NCBI GenBank assembly: GCA_025924775.1
Contig: JAICHS010000102.1
Coordinates: 1-7,709, forward strand
Direction: 5' to 3'
Length of the DNA stretch: 7,709 nt
From: Rhodanobacteraceae bacterium
Lineage (GTDB): Bacteria > Pseudomonadota > Gammaproteobacteria > Xanthomonadales > Rhodanobacteraceae
Part shown: positions 1 to 6,441 of the stretch, one piece after another
How positions within the stretch are numbered: position 1 is the stretch's first letter
Layout: each line of letters begins with the position of its first letter
The notes under the pieces: generated by a model
What the model was told of the DNA's origin: nothing
Databases searched by the model: none
What the model saw: the letters and a program-made list of their open reading frames with translations, nothing else
Program-made: the position numbers and the translations under genes

Positions 1-650
<650 letters not shown>

Positions 651-678
651 AGGGGAACCAGGCAAAGTTTGTTCCTTG

Positions 679-781
679 TCGTCATTCCGATGCGGCGCAG
701 TCGCGATCCGGAATCCAGCTTTTGCCGAAAGGCGAAAAACGCATTCAGGGTTCTGTGCAGCGCGCAGCTCCTGAATGACGA
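679..781. repeat. Degenerate palindromic intergenic repeat between guaB and guaA
   Basis: The guaB-guaA spacer is bounded by a perfect 9-bp inverted repeat, TCGTCATTC (679-687) and GAATGACGA (773-781). Inside are two smaller hairpins: ATTCCG (684-689) with CGGAAT (709-714), and a stem of TTTTGCC (720-726) with GGCGAAA (731-737), one pair being G-T, closed by a GAAA tetraloop. The string GTCATTCC...GGAATCCAGC resembles a dispersed palindromic repeat I recall as common in Xanthomonadaceae intergenic DNA. Family membership is inference and the copy is clearly degenerate. It lies in the leader or spacer of guaA mRNA and could stabilise RNA ends or weaken read-through. There is no T-tract, so a classic terminator is not supported. 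Confidence 0.6.
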
Positions 782-799
782 GCGAAGACGCTGGCAGCA

Positions 800-2254
800 T
801 CAGTCCAGGCGGTAGTTCGGCGCTTCCTTGGTGATCTGCACATCGTGCACGTGCGCTTCGCGCGTGCCGGCGCTGGTGACGCGCACGAACTGCGGCCGGG
901 TGCGCATCTGCTCGATGTTGGCGCAACCGCAATAGCCCATCGAGGCACGCAGGCCACCGATCATCTGGTGCACGATCGCGCGCAGCGGACCGCGGTAGGG
1001 CACCCTGCCCTCGATGCCTTCCGGCACCAGTTTGTCGGCGGCGGCCTGTTCCTGGAAATAGCGGTCGGACGAGCCGCTTTGCATGGCGCCCAGCGAACCC
1101 ATCCCACGGTAGCTTTTGTACGAGCGCCCCTGGTATAGCTCGATTTCGCCGGGTGCTTCCTCGGTACCGGCGAACATCGAGCCCAGCATCACGCACGACG
1201 CGCCCGCGACGATGGCCTTGGCGATGTCGCCGGAGTAGCGCACGCCACCATCGGCGATCACGGGAAGCGTGCCCTGCATCGCATCGGCCACCATCGAGAT
1301 GGCGGTGATCTGCGGTACGCCCACGCCCGCGACGATGCGCGTGGTGCAGATCGAACCGGGCCCGACCCCCACCTTGACCGCGTCCACGCCGGCATCGCGC
1401 AGTGCGCGCGCGGCGTCGGCCGTCACGATGTTGCCGGCGATCATCTGGATGTCTGGATACTTTTTGCGGATCCACGCCACGCGGTCGATCACGCCCTGCG
1501 AATGGCCATGCGCGGTATCCACCACGATCACGTCCACGCCGGCTTCCGCCAGCGCCGCGACGCGTTGCTCCGTCTGGCCGCCGACGCCCACCGCCGCGCC
1601 CACGCGCAAGCGTTCGTGCGCATCCTTGGCGGAGTGCGGATTGTCGTGTGCCTTCTGGATGTCCTTGACGGTGATCAGGCCGCGCAGTTCAAACGCATCG
1701 TTGACCACCAGCACCTTCTCGATGCGGTGCTTGTGCAGCAGGCCAATGATCTCGTCTTCCCCGGCGCCTTCCTTCACCGTGACCAGCTTGTCCTTGCGGG
1801 TCATGATGTGGCGCACCGGATCGTCGGGTTTCTTCTCGAAGCGCAGGTCGCGGCTGGTGACGATGCCGACCAGCTTGTCTTCTTCCACCACCGGCACGCC
1901 GGAAATATTGTGCGCGTGGGTGATGCGCTTGACCTCGCCAATGGAGGTATTCGGCCCGACCGTGATCGGGTCGCGGATCACGCCGGCCTCGAACTTCTTC
2001 ACCAGCCGCACTTCGGCAGCCTGCTGCTCGACGGTCATGTTCTTGTGGATGATGCCGATGCCGCCGCACTGCGCCATGGTGATGGCCAGACGCGCCTCGG
2101 TCACGGTATCCATGGCCGAAGACATCAGCGGAATGTTGAGGCGGATCTTGCGCGTCAGGAACGTCGAGGTATCGACTTCGCGCGGCACAACGGTGGAATG
2201 AGCGGGGACGAGATAAACGTCGTCGTAGGTCAAGGCCTCGGCGAGAATGCGCAT
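800..2254 (-). CDS. guaB: Inosine-5'-monophosphate dehydrogenase (IMPDH)
   Basis: GuaB oxidises IMP to XMP with NAD+, the committed and rate-limiting step to guanine nucleotides, in the cytosol, and feeds GuaA encoded just downstream. The 484-residue protein is full length for bacterial IMPDH (E. coli has 488). The N-terminus ALTYDDVYLVPAHSTV is the family signature. Two CBS domains (about residues 92-141 and 150-202) are inserted in the TIM barrel; they usually bind purine nucleotides for allosteric control. The catalytic loop GVGPGSICTTR carries the thioimidate cysteine, Cys303. DGGVRYSGD (335-343) is the phosphate-binding region, and the Arg398-Tyr399 dyad in SSDRYF is the flap base that activates water. 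The C-terminus HVHDVQITKEAPNYRL is intact. The start at 2254 has only a weak SD-like GGAC, but a TATAAT promoter lies about 30 bp upstream. All key residues are present and the call is secure. Confidence 0.98.
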   Translation of the reverse strand: MRILAEALTYDDVYLVPAHSTVVPREVDTSTFLTRKIRLNIPLMSSAMDTVTEARLAITMAQCGGIGIIHKNMTVEQQAAEVRLVKKFEAGVIRDPITVGPNTSIGEVKRITHAHNISGVPVVEEDKLVGIVTSRDLRFEKKPDDPVRHIMTRKDKLVTVKEGAGEDEIIGLLHKHRIEKVLVVNDAFELRGLITVKDIQKAHDNPHSAKDAHERLRVGAAVGVGGQTEQRVAALAEAGVDVIVVDTAHGHSQGVIDRVAWIRKKYPDIQMIAGNIVTADAARALRDAGVDAVKVGVGPGSICTTRIVAGVGVPQITAISMVADAMQGTLPVIADGGVRYSGDIAKAIVAGASCVMLGSMFAGTEEAPGEIELYQGRSYKSYRGMGSLGAMQSGSSDRYFQEQAAADKLVPEGIEGRVPYRGPLRAIVHQMIGGLRASMGYCGCANIEQMRTRPQFVRVTSAGTREAHVHDVQITKEAPNYRLD

Positions 2255-2282
2255 TGGATGCTGTCCGTCAATGCAATGCGCA
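2248..2282. promoter_or_regulatory. Inverted repeat spanning the guaB initiation region
   Basis: TGCGCATTG (2248-2256) is repeated exactly in inverted form as CAATGCGCA (2274-2282), with a 17-bp spacer. The arm nearest the gene contains the guaB ATG (2254-2252) and sits in a 10-bp perfect palindrome AATGCGCATT (2246-2255); the distal arm abuts the -10 hexamer. It could be an operator for a dimeric regulator, or an RNA hairpin hiding the start codon if transcription begins at or upstream of 2282. The symmetry is exact; the function is unknown, and it does not obviously match the E. coli PurR box. Confidence 0.4.
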
Positions 2283-2311
2283 ATTATACGCCTCGACGTG
2301 CGCGCGATCTA
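2283..2311 (-). promoter_or_regulatory. Candidate sigma-70 promoter of guaB
   Basis: On the minus strand a perfect -10 hexamer TATAAT lies at 2288-2283. A weak -35 candidate TAGATC (3 of 6 matches) lies at 2311-2306, separated by exactly 17 bp. The predicted start is about 2276, giving a leader of only some 22 nt before the guaB ATG. The -35 overlaps the folD stop codon (2309-2311), so guaB can probably be transcribed separately from folD as well as by read-through. The hexamers are seen directly; activity is inferred. Confidence 0.6.
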
Positions 2312-3166
2312 CACGGCGTCCATGGCTTGCGCCGCTTCCAGCGTGTTTTCCATCAGCGTCGCCACCGTCATCGGACCCACGCCACCGGGTACCGGCGTGA
2401 TCCATGATGCGCGCTCGGCGGCGGCCTTGAATTCCACGTCACCCACGAGATGACCGTTCTCCAGCCGGTTGATGCCGACGTCGATCACCACCGCGCCGGG
2501 CTTGATCCATTCGCCCTTGACCAGGCCCGCCTTGCCGACCGCCGCGATCACGATGTCGCCGCGGCCCACGTAGCCGCCGAGGTCCTGCGTGAACTTGTGG
2601 CAGCAGGTCGTGGTGCAGCCCGCGATCAGCAACTCCAGCGCCAATGGCCGGCCCACGTGGTTGGATACGCCCACCACCACCGCGTGCTGGCCCCGCACCG
2701 GACGGTCGGTGTGTCCCAGCAACGTCATCACGCCCTTGGGCGTGCACGGGCGCAGGCCGAAGCGACGCAGCGCCAGGTGGCCAAGGTTGACCGCGCTGAA
2801 ACCATCCACGTCCTTGCGCGGATCAATGCGGTCGATCAGTGCGGCGGCATTGACGTGCGGTGGCAACGGCAGCTGCACCAGGATGCCGTGCACCGCCGGG
2901 TCGGTATTCAGGCGATCGACCAGGGCGAACAGCTCGGCTTCACTGGTCGTCGTCGCCAGGTCGAAATCGAACGACTTGAAGCCGACCTGCTTGCAGGCCT
3001 TGCGCTTGTTGCGCACGTACACGGCGGACGCCGGGTCGGCGCCGACCAGCACCACCGCAAGGCCGGGAGCCACCCTGCCGGCGTCCAGCCTGGCCCTGAC
3101 GCCGGCCGCAACCCGGTCCAGCACCTCACCCGCGATCCTGCGTCCGTCGAGAGTGCGTGCTGTCAT
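2309..3166 (-). CDS. folD: Bifunctional methylenetetrahydrofolate dehydrogenase / methenyltetrahydrofolate cyclohydrolase
   Basis: FolD interconverts 5,10-methylene-THF, 5,10-methenyl-THF and 10-formyl-THF in the cytosol with NADP(H), supplying formyl groups for purine synthesis and for initiator Met-tRNA. The 285-residue product is normal length. Visible motifs: Tyr50 and Lys54 in YVRNKRKAC (catalytic lysine of the cyclohydrolase), GILVQLPLP (94-102), KDVDGF (118-123), the Rossmann segment VVVGVSNHVGRP (163-174), VIDVGINR (227-234) and the signature TPVPGGVGPMT (257-267). The reading frame is open far upstream, but the ATG at 3166 was chosen because translation matches the family from MTARTLDG onward, CAGGAA lies 8 nt upstream, and a promoter candidate places the RNA start just before it. 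An in-frame ATG at 3190 would precede that RNA start. It is upstream of guaB in the same direction, 54 bp away, fitting a shared purine theme. Confidence 0.97.
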   Translation of the reverse strand: MTARTLDGRRIAGEVLDRVAAGVRARLDAGRVAPGLAVVLVGADPASAVYVRNKRKACKQVGFKSFDFDLATTTSEAELFALVDRLNTDPAVHGILVQLPLPPHVNAAALIDRIDPRKDVDGFSAVNLGHLALRRFGLRPCTPKGVMTLLGHTDRPVRGQHAVVVGVSNHVGRPLALELLIAGCTTTCCHKFTQDLGGYVGRGDIVIAAVGKAGLVKGEWIKPGAVVIDVGINRLENGHLVGDVEFKAAAERASWITPVPGGVGPMTVATLMENTLEAAQAMDAV

Positions 3167-3188
3167 GGCCCGGGTTCCTGAAACCGCC

Positions 3189-3217
3189 ATTATCGCGGCA
3201 TGGCCAAGGTCGCACAA
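3189..3217 (-). promoter_or_regulatory. Candidate sigma-70 promoter of folD
   Basis: The minus strand reads TTGTGC (3217-3212), 17 bp, then GATAAT (3194-3189): a -10 box with 5 of 6 matches and a partial -35 (TTG conserved). The predicted RNA start near 3182 gives a 15-16 nt leader that still includes the CAGGAA ribosome-binding site (3180-3175). The agreement of spacing, SD and chosen start supports it; it has not been tested. Confidence 0.5.
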
Positions 3218-3290
3218 TGGCGGGCGGTGTCGCTCCGCATTCGTTACGCAGGTCACGGCACGGGCACGGCGCACCCCGCTAGCGTTGCGC

Positions 3291-3313
3291 CACGGGGCCG
3301 CTCCCGCCCCGTG
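3291..3313 (+). promoter_or_regulatory. GC-rich hairpin in the upstream region of the DUF1244 gene
   Basis: CACGGGGC (3291-3298) pairs perfectly with GCCCCGTG (3306-3313), leaving a 7-nt loop. It ends 12 nt before the GAGGGA ribosome-binding site of the plus-strand gene. No T-run follows, so it is not a typical terminator; it could be a 5'-UTR structure or a protein-binding palindrome. No convincing plus-strand promoter was seen in 3181-3330. Only the symmetry is certain. Confidence 0.35.
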
Positions 3314-3334
3314 TGCTCCACTTTCGAGGGAATC

Positions 3335-3646
3335 ATGATGATCGAATCCAATGAATTGCAGGCCGCGGTCCTCAGGCGCCTGATCGAGCACCTCGTCGAG
3401 GTGCGCCCGGAGGTCCAGAACATCGACTTGATGAATCTGGCCGGCTTCTGCCGCAACTGCCTCGCCGACTGGTACCGCGAAGCCGCCGCCCAGCGTGGCC
3501 TCGAGCTGTCCAAGGACGAAGCGCGCGAAGCCATCTACGGGATGCCGTACGCGGATTGGAAGGCCAAATACCAGAAGCAAGCGACGCCAGAGCAATTGAC
3601 CGCGCTGGCGACCCAACAGCACAAGCCGCACCGCCGTTCGGCCTGA
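3335..3646 (+). CDS. DUF1244 (SMc04008-like) small conserved protein
   Basis: This encodes a 103-residue soluble cytoplasmic protein of the DUF1244 family (about 100 residues, function unknown). The family pattern is clear: LRRLIEHL near the N-terminus, QNIDLMNLAGFCRNCLADWY (residues 28-47) with the conserved Cys39-x-x-Cys42 pair, then KDEAREAIYGMPYADWKAKYQ (60-80). The prediction is nearly all helical, with no signal peptide or membrane segment. The frame is open upstream, but family similarity begins at the ATG pair at 3335 and 3338 and GAGGGA sits at 3326-3331; spacing is 3 nt to the first ATG and 6 nt to the second, so the true start may be 3338 (102 residues). It is the only plus-strand gene, divergent from folD and convergent with the moeB-like gene. 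The CxxC pair suggests a redox or metal role, but no function is established. Confidence 0.93.
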   Translation: MMIESNELQAAVLRRLIEHLVEVRPEVQNIDLMNLAGFCRNCLADWYREAAAQRGLELSKDEAREAIYGMPYADWKAKYQKQATPEQLTALATQQHKPHRRSA

Positions 3647-3647
3647 C

Positions 3648-3667
3648 CGGTTGCCCGCGCTCAACCG
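3648..3667. terminator. Weak hairpin between convergent genes
   Basis: CGGTTG (3648-3653) pairs with CAACCG (3662-3667) around an 8-nt loop, in the 14-bp gap between the plus-strand DUF1244 stop and the minus-strand moeB-like stop, overlapping the latter. Its position suits a bidirectional terminator, but the stem is only 6 bp and neither strand has a U-tract, so the call is weak. Confidence 0.2.
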
Positions 3668-4788
3668 CCTGCGCAAAACGCCTCGTAATCGAGGTAACCC
3701 GGGAACGGCCGCCCGGCCGCACACACCGGACACGCCGGATCAGGCGCCAGACGGGTTTCGTGAAAGCGCATCGAGAGCGCATCGAACATCAGGATGCGGC
3801 CGACCAGCGGTTGGCCGATGCCCAGCAGCAACTTGATCGCTTCGGTGGCCTGCAGCATGCCCACCACCCCCGGCAGCACACCCAGCACGCCCGCCTCCGA
3901 ACAGTTTGGCGCGTCTTCGGGTGCGGGCGGCTGCGGAAACAGGCAGCGGTAGCAAGGCGCCCTGCCCCGCTGTCGCCCTGCGTCAAACACGCTCACCTGG
4001 CCCTGGAAACGCTGCACGGCGCCGTACACCAGGGGAATGGCCAGTTTCACGCAGGCGTCGTTCAGCAGGTAGCGCACCGGAAAATTGTCGGCACCGTCCA
4101 GCACCACGTCCGCGCCTTCCAGCAGCGCCTCGACGTTCGCAGACGTCACGCGTTCGGGCAGGCCTTCGAGGTTCACGCGCGGGTTCAGCGCACGCAGCGC
4201 GTGCGCGGCCGAGTCGAGCTTGGACATGCCGATGCGCTCGTCGGTGTGCAGGATCTGCCGCTGCAGGTTGCTGCGTTCCACCACGTCGTCGTCGGCGATC
4301 ACCAAGGTGCCGACGCCCGCGGCGGCCAGGTAGAACGCCGCCGGCGAACCCAGCCCACCGGCGCCCAGCACCACCACGCGTGACGCTTCCAGTTTGCGTT
4401 GCCCGGCCTCGCCGACTTCCGGCAGTCGCAGGTGGCGCGAGTAGCGGTCGTAGAAATCATCGTCGCCCCCCGGCTTGGTGACCGGCAAGTCTTCCTCGAT
4501 CCAGCGCGCGGTGCCGCCCGCGACCGAGGTGACATTGGCATACCCCAACTGCTGCAACGTCCGGGCCGCCGCCAGCGAGCGCTGGCCGTGTGCGCATATG
4601 GTCAGGATTTCTGCATTGTGGTCGGCGGCAACGGCCGCGATGCGTTGCGGGATCTCGCCACGGGGCAGCGGCACCGCGCCTGCGGCCATGCCGGTCGCAT
4701 GTTCGAAGGTTTCGCGCACGTCCAGCAGCAACGCGCCGGCCTGCTGGCGCTGCCTGGCCTCGCGCGGAGAAATTTCATGAAGGGTCAT
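3661..4788 (-). CDS. moeB: MoeB/ThiF-family adenylyltransferase with N-terminal rhodanese domain
   Basis: This E1-like enzyme adenylates the C-terminal glycine of a small ubiquitin-like sulfur carrier (MoaD for molybdopterin, ThiS for thiamine, or similar) so that it can become a thiocarboxylate. From the ATG at 4788 the product has 375 residues. Residues 1-105 are a rhodanese domain with active-site Cys65 in CAHGQRS; from about 112 the ThiF domain begins (DRYSRHLRLPEVG). It has the ATP-binding LGAGGLGSP (141-149), ERSNLQRQ (171-178), DGADNF (231-236), Cys296 in NCSEAGVLG at the crossover-loop position, and zinc pairs Cys279/282 and Cys353/356. The rhodanese domain could supply persulfide sulfur. 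An upstream in-frame ATG at 4806 is possible; neither start has a Shine-Dalgarno. It follows der by 33 bp (15 bp for the longer start). MoeB versus ThiF cannot be settled because no carrier gene is visible. Confidence 0.9.
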   Translation of the reverse strand: MTLHEISPREARQRQQAGALLLDVRETFEHATGMAAGAVPLPRGEIPQRIAAVAADHNAEILTICAHGQRSLAAARTLQQLGYANVTSVAGGTARWIEEDLPVTKPGGDDDFYDRYSRHLRLPEVGEAGQRKLEASRVVVLGAGGLGSPAAFYLAAAGVGTLVIADDDVVERSNLQRQILHTDERIGMSKLDSAAHALRALNPRVNLEGLPERVTSANVEALLEGADVVLDGADNFPVRYLLNDACVKLAIPLVYGAVQRFQGQVSVFDAGRQRGRAPCYRCLFPQPPAPEDAPNCSEAGVLGVLPGVVGMLQATEAIKLLLGIGQPLVGRILMFDALSMRFHETRLAPDPACPVCAAGRPFPGYLDYEAFCAGG

Positions 4789-4794
4789 GCGTGT

Positions 4795-4825
4795 ATTGTC
4801 GCGCATCGGCCCGCGGTGCCGTCAA
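4795..4825 (-). promoter_or_regulatory. Possible internal promoter for the moeB-like gene
   Basis: The minus strand carries TTGACG (4825-4820), overlapping the der stop codon, and GACAAT (4800-4795), separated by 19 bp, which is longer than ideal. A transcript starting 6-7 nt after the -10 would begin essentially at the ATG at 4788, that is, leaderless, which would fit the missing Shine-Dalgarno. This is inference from two hexamers only. Confidence 0.25.
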
Positions 4826-6222
4826 CGCCCGCGCACGTGGCGCAGCATTCGCTGGCGCTTGCGCTGCTGACTCTCAGTCAAGGTGTTGCGCTTGCCGGCG
4901 TACGGGTTTTCGCCTTCACGGAATTCAATGCGGACCGGGGTGCCTTCCAGCCGGTAGCGTTTGCGGAAAAAGTTCTCCAGGTAACGCCTATAGCTGTCCG
5001 CGATGCTTTTGGTGCGGGTGCCGTGGATCACGATCGTGGGCGGGTGCTGCCCGCCCGGGTGCGCGAAACGCAGTTTGGGCGAGTGGCCGCGTACCAGCGG
5101 CGGCTGGTGCGCGGCGACCGCCTTTTCCAGCGACCGCGTGAGGTCGGCGGTGCCAAGCTCACGCGCGGACGCCGACGCGGCACGGTCGATCGCGCGCATC
5201 AGTTCGCGCAGCCCCGAGCCGTGCCTGGCGGACAGGAACACGATCGTCGCCCAGGCGACGAAATCGAGCTTGCGCTCCAGCCCCGCCTTGCAGCGCTCGC
5301 GGTCGTACTGCGCCAGGCCATCCCACTTGTTGGCCACGATCACCAGCGCCCGCCCCGCCTCAAGCACCTGCCCGATCAGTGTCAGGTCCTGGTCGGTCAC
5401 GCTTTCGGCGGCATCCAGCATCACCACCGCGACTTCCGCCGCGGCGATGGATTGCAGGGTTTTGATGACGCTGAACTTCTCGAGTGCGTCTTCAACCCGG
5501 CCGCGCCTGCGCACGCCGGCGGTGTCGATCAGCACGTAGTGCCTGCCGTCGCGCTCCAGCGGCACCTGGATCGAGTCACGGGTCGTGCCGGCGATGTCGG
5601 AAACGACCACGCGCTCCTCGCCCAGCAGGCGGTTCACCAGCGTGGACTTGCCGACATTGGGCCGGCCAACGATGGCGACGCGAACGCCATCGGACGTGTC
5701 GTCCTCAGCCCAGGGCTCCGCCGCGGCGTCCGCGGGCAGCAGGGTCGCCAGCTCCGCCAGCAACGCGTCCAGCCCGCGCTTATGCACCGCCGCGATCGCA
5801 AACGTCGCCGCCACGCCCAGTGCCGCGAACTCGGCCAGCGCCGCCTGTGCATCGACGCCATCCGTCTTGTTGACCGCCAGCAGCACCGGCTTGCCCGCGC
5901 GGCGCAACCGCTCGAGGACGGCACGGTCCTGCGGCAGCAGACCCTCGCGCGCGTCGACCAGCAGCACGCAGGCGCAGGCCTCGTCGATTGCCAGCTGCAC
6001 CTGTTTCTCGGTCAGCTCGTCAATGTCGATGCGCTCGCCGGACAGACCGCCGGTATCGACCAGCACGAATGGCTGCGCGGCCAGCCGGCACACGCCGTAG
6101 TGGCGATCGCGCGTGACGCCCGGCAGGTCCGCGACCAGGGCGTCACGCGTCCGGGTCAACGCGTTGAACAACGTGGACTTGCCGACGTTGGGGCGACCTA
6201 CCAGGGCAACAACAGGAAGCAT
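4822..6222 (-). CDS. der: Ribosome biogenesis GTPase Der (EngA), double-Era GTPase
   Basis: Der is an essential GTPase that acts in 50S subunit maturation. The 466-residue product has the diagnostic tandem G domains. GD1: GRPNVGKS (9-16), DTGG (56-59), NKTD (118-121). GD2: GRPNVGKS (186-193), DTAG (233-236), NKWD (298-301). A short acidic linker (about 165-178) joins them, and a C-terminal KH-like domain (about 355-445) contains HGTRTKSI and the conserved FREGENPYAGKR; a basic tail follows. The frame stays open upstream to 6345, but the extension is low-complexity translation of a repeat-rich spacer, and the family begins at MLPVVALVGRPNVG, so the ATG at 6222 was chosen. There is no strong Shine-Dalgarno (only GGAC, about 9 nt away). 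It lies downstream of bamB in the same direction, as in many gammaproteobacteria. All G motifs are intact. Confidence 0.98.
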   Translation of the reverse strand: MLPVVALVGRPNVGKSTLFNALTRTRDALVADLPGVTRDRHYGVCRLAAQPFVLVDTGGLSGERIDIDELTEKQVQLAIDEACACVLLVDAREGLLPQDRAVLERLRRAGKPVLLAVNKTDGVDAQAALAEFAALGVAATFAIAAVHKRGLDALLAELATLLPADAAAEPWAEDDTSDGVRVAIVGRPNVGKSTLVNRLLGEERVVVSDIAGTTRDSIQVPLERDGRHYVLIDTAGVRRRGRVEDALEKFSVIKTLQSIAAAEVAVVMLDAAESVTDQDLTLIGQVLEAGRALVIVANKWDGLAQYDRERCKAGLERKLDFVAWATIVFLSARHGSGLRELMRAIDRAASASARELGTADLTRSLEKAVAAHQPPLVRGHSPKLRFAHPGGQHPPTIVIHGTRTKSIADSYRRYLENFFRKRYRLEGTPVRIEFREGENPYAGKRNTLTESQQRKRQRMLRHVRGR

Positions 6223-6330
6223 GGGGCGGGAGTCCGGGGAGCTCGGGTAATACTTGGGCGGGACCGCAAAAGAGCCGTCGCGAGCGAAGGTAAATCGCGG
6301 GTCGCCGGAGCGCAGACACTGGAGTGTACT

Positions 6331-6402
6331 GTAGGCGCGGCCCATGGCCGCGACCGGAGCCGATTGGTCACCATGTGATTGAAGTCGCGCGCATGGCGCG
6401 CT
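6331..6402. repeat. Pair of inverted palindromes (REP-doublet-like) between bamB and der
   Basis: Two tight hairpins lie 34 nt apart in the 219-bp bamB-der spacer. The first is CGCGGCC-CAT-GGCCGCG (6336-6352), preceded by TGTAGG and followed by ACCGG. The second is GCGCGC-ATG-GCGCGC (6387-6401), preceded by GAAGTC and followed by TCC. Read on opposite strands, both follow the pattern GG-x-GCG, palindrome with an ATG-type loop, CGCGAC, so they form an inverted pair. This resembles the TAGGAGCG...CGCGACC family of intergenic palindromes I recall from Xanthomonadaceae and pseudomonads. The rest of the spacer (6223-6330) holds no gene; it contains GTCGCGAGCGAAGG and ATCGCGGGTCGC, possibly a decayed further unit. 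A role in transcript stabilisation or attenuation between bamB and der is plausible but unproven. Confidence 0.6.
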
Positions 6403-6441
6403 CCCGCGGCGTCTCCGGCCGTGCTGCGCAAGCTCAGGCGA

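Noticed and set aside
720..737. Rho-independent terminator after guaB
   Set aside because: The hairpin has a GAAA tetraloop on the plus strand, but on the guaB (minus) strand it is not followed by a U-tract, so it is better explained as part of the repeat.
1269..2407. Plus-strand open frames of about 300 codons opposite guaB (1269-2201 and 1502-2407)
   Set aside because: They are antisense to an intact IMPDH gene with full catalytic motifs, and their translations are low-complexity with no family resemblance.
3200..3334. Upstream extension of the DUF1244 frame
   Set aside because: Family similarity and the GAGGGA site place the start at 3335 or 3338; the extra 45 residues are Arg/Gly-rich and translate across the hairpin.
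3167..3733. N-terminal extension of the folD frame
   Set aside because: The extension runs antisense through the DUF1244 gene, lacks FolD similarity, and lies upstream of the predicted promoter; FolD homology and CAGGAA support the start at 3166.
6223..6345. Upstream extension of the der frame
   Set aside because: It translates the repeat-bearing spacer, while Der homologues begin directly before the first G1 motif.
4399..6378. 659-codon open frame on the plus strand opposite der
   Set aside because: It is antisense to a complete Der GTPase with all G motifs; its translation is rich in Arg, Gln, His and Ala with no recognisable domain, a typical shadow frame in GC-rich DNA.
6223..6441. Small RNA or small protein gene between bamB and der
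   Set aside because: No promoter-terminator pair or ribosome-binding site with a sensible frame was found; palindromic repeats account for the visible structure.
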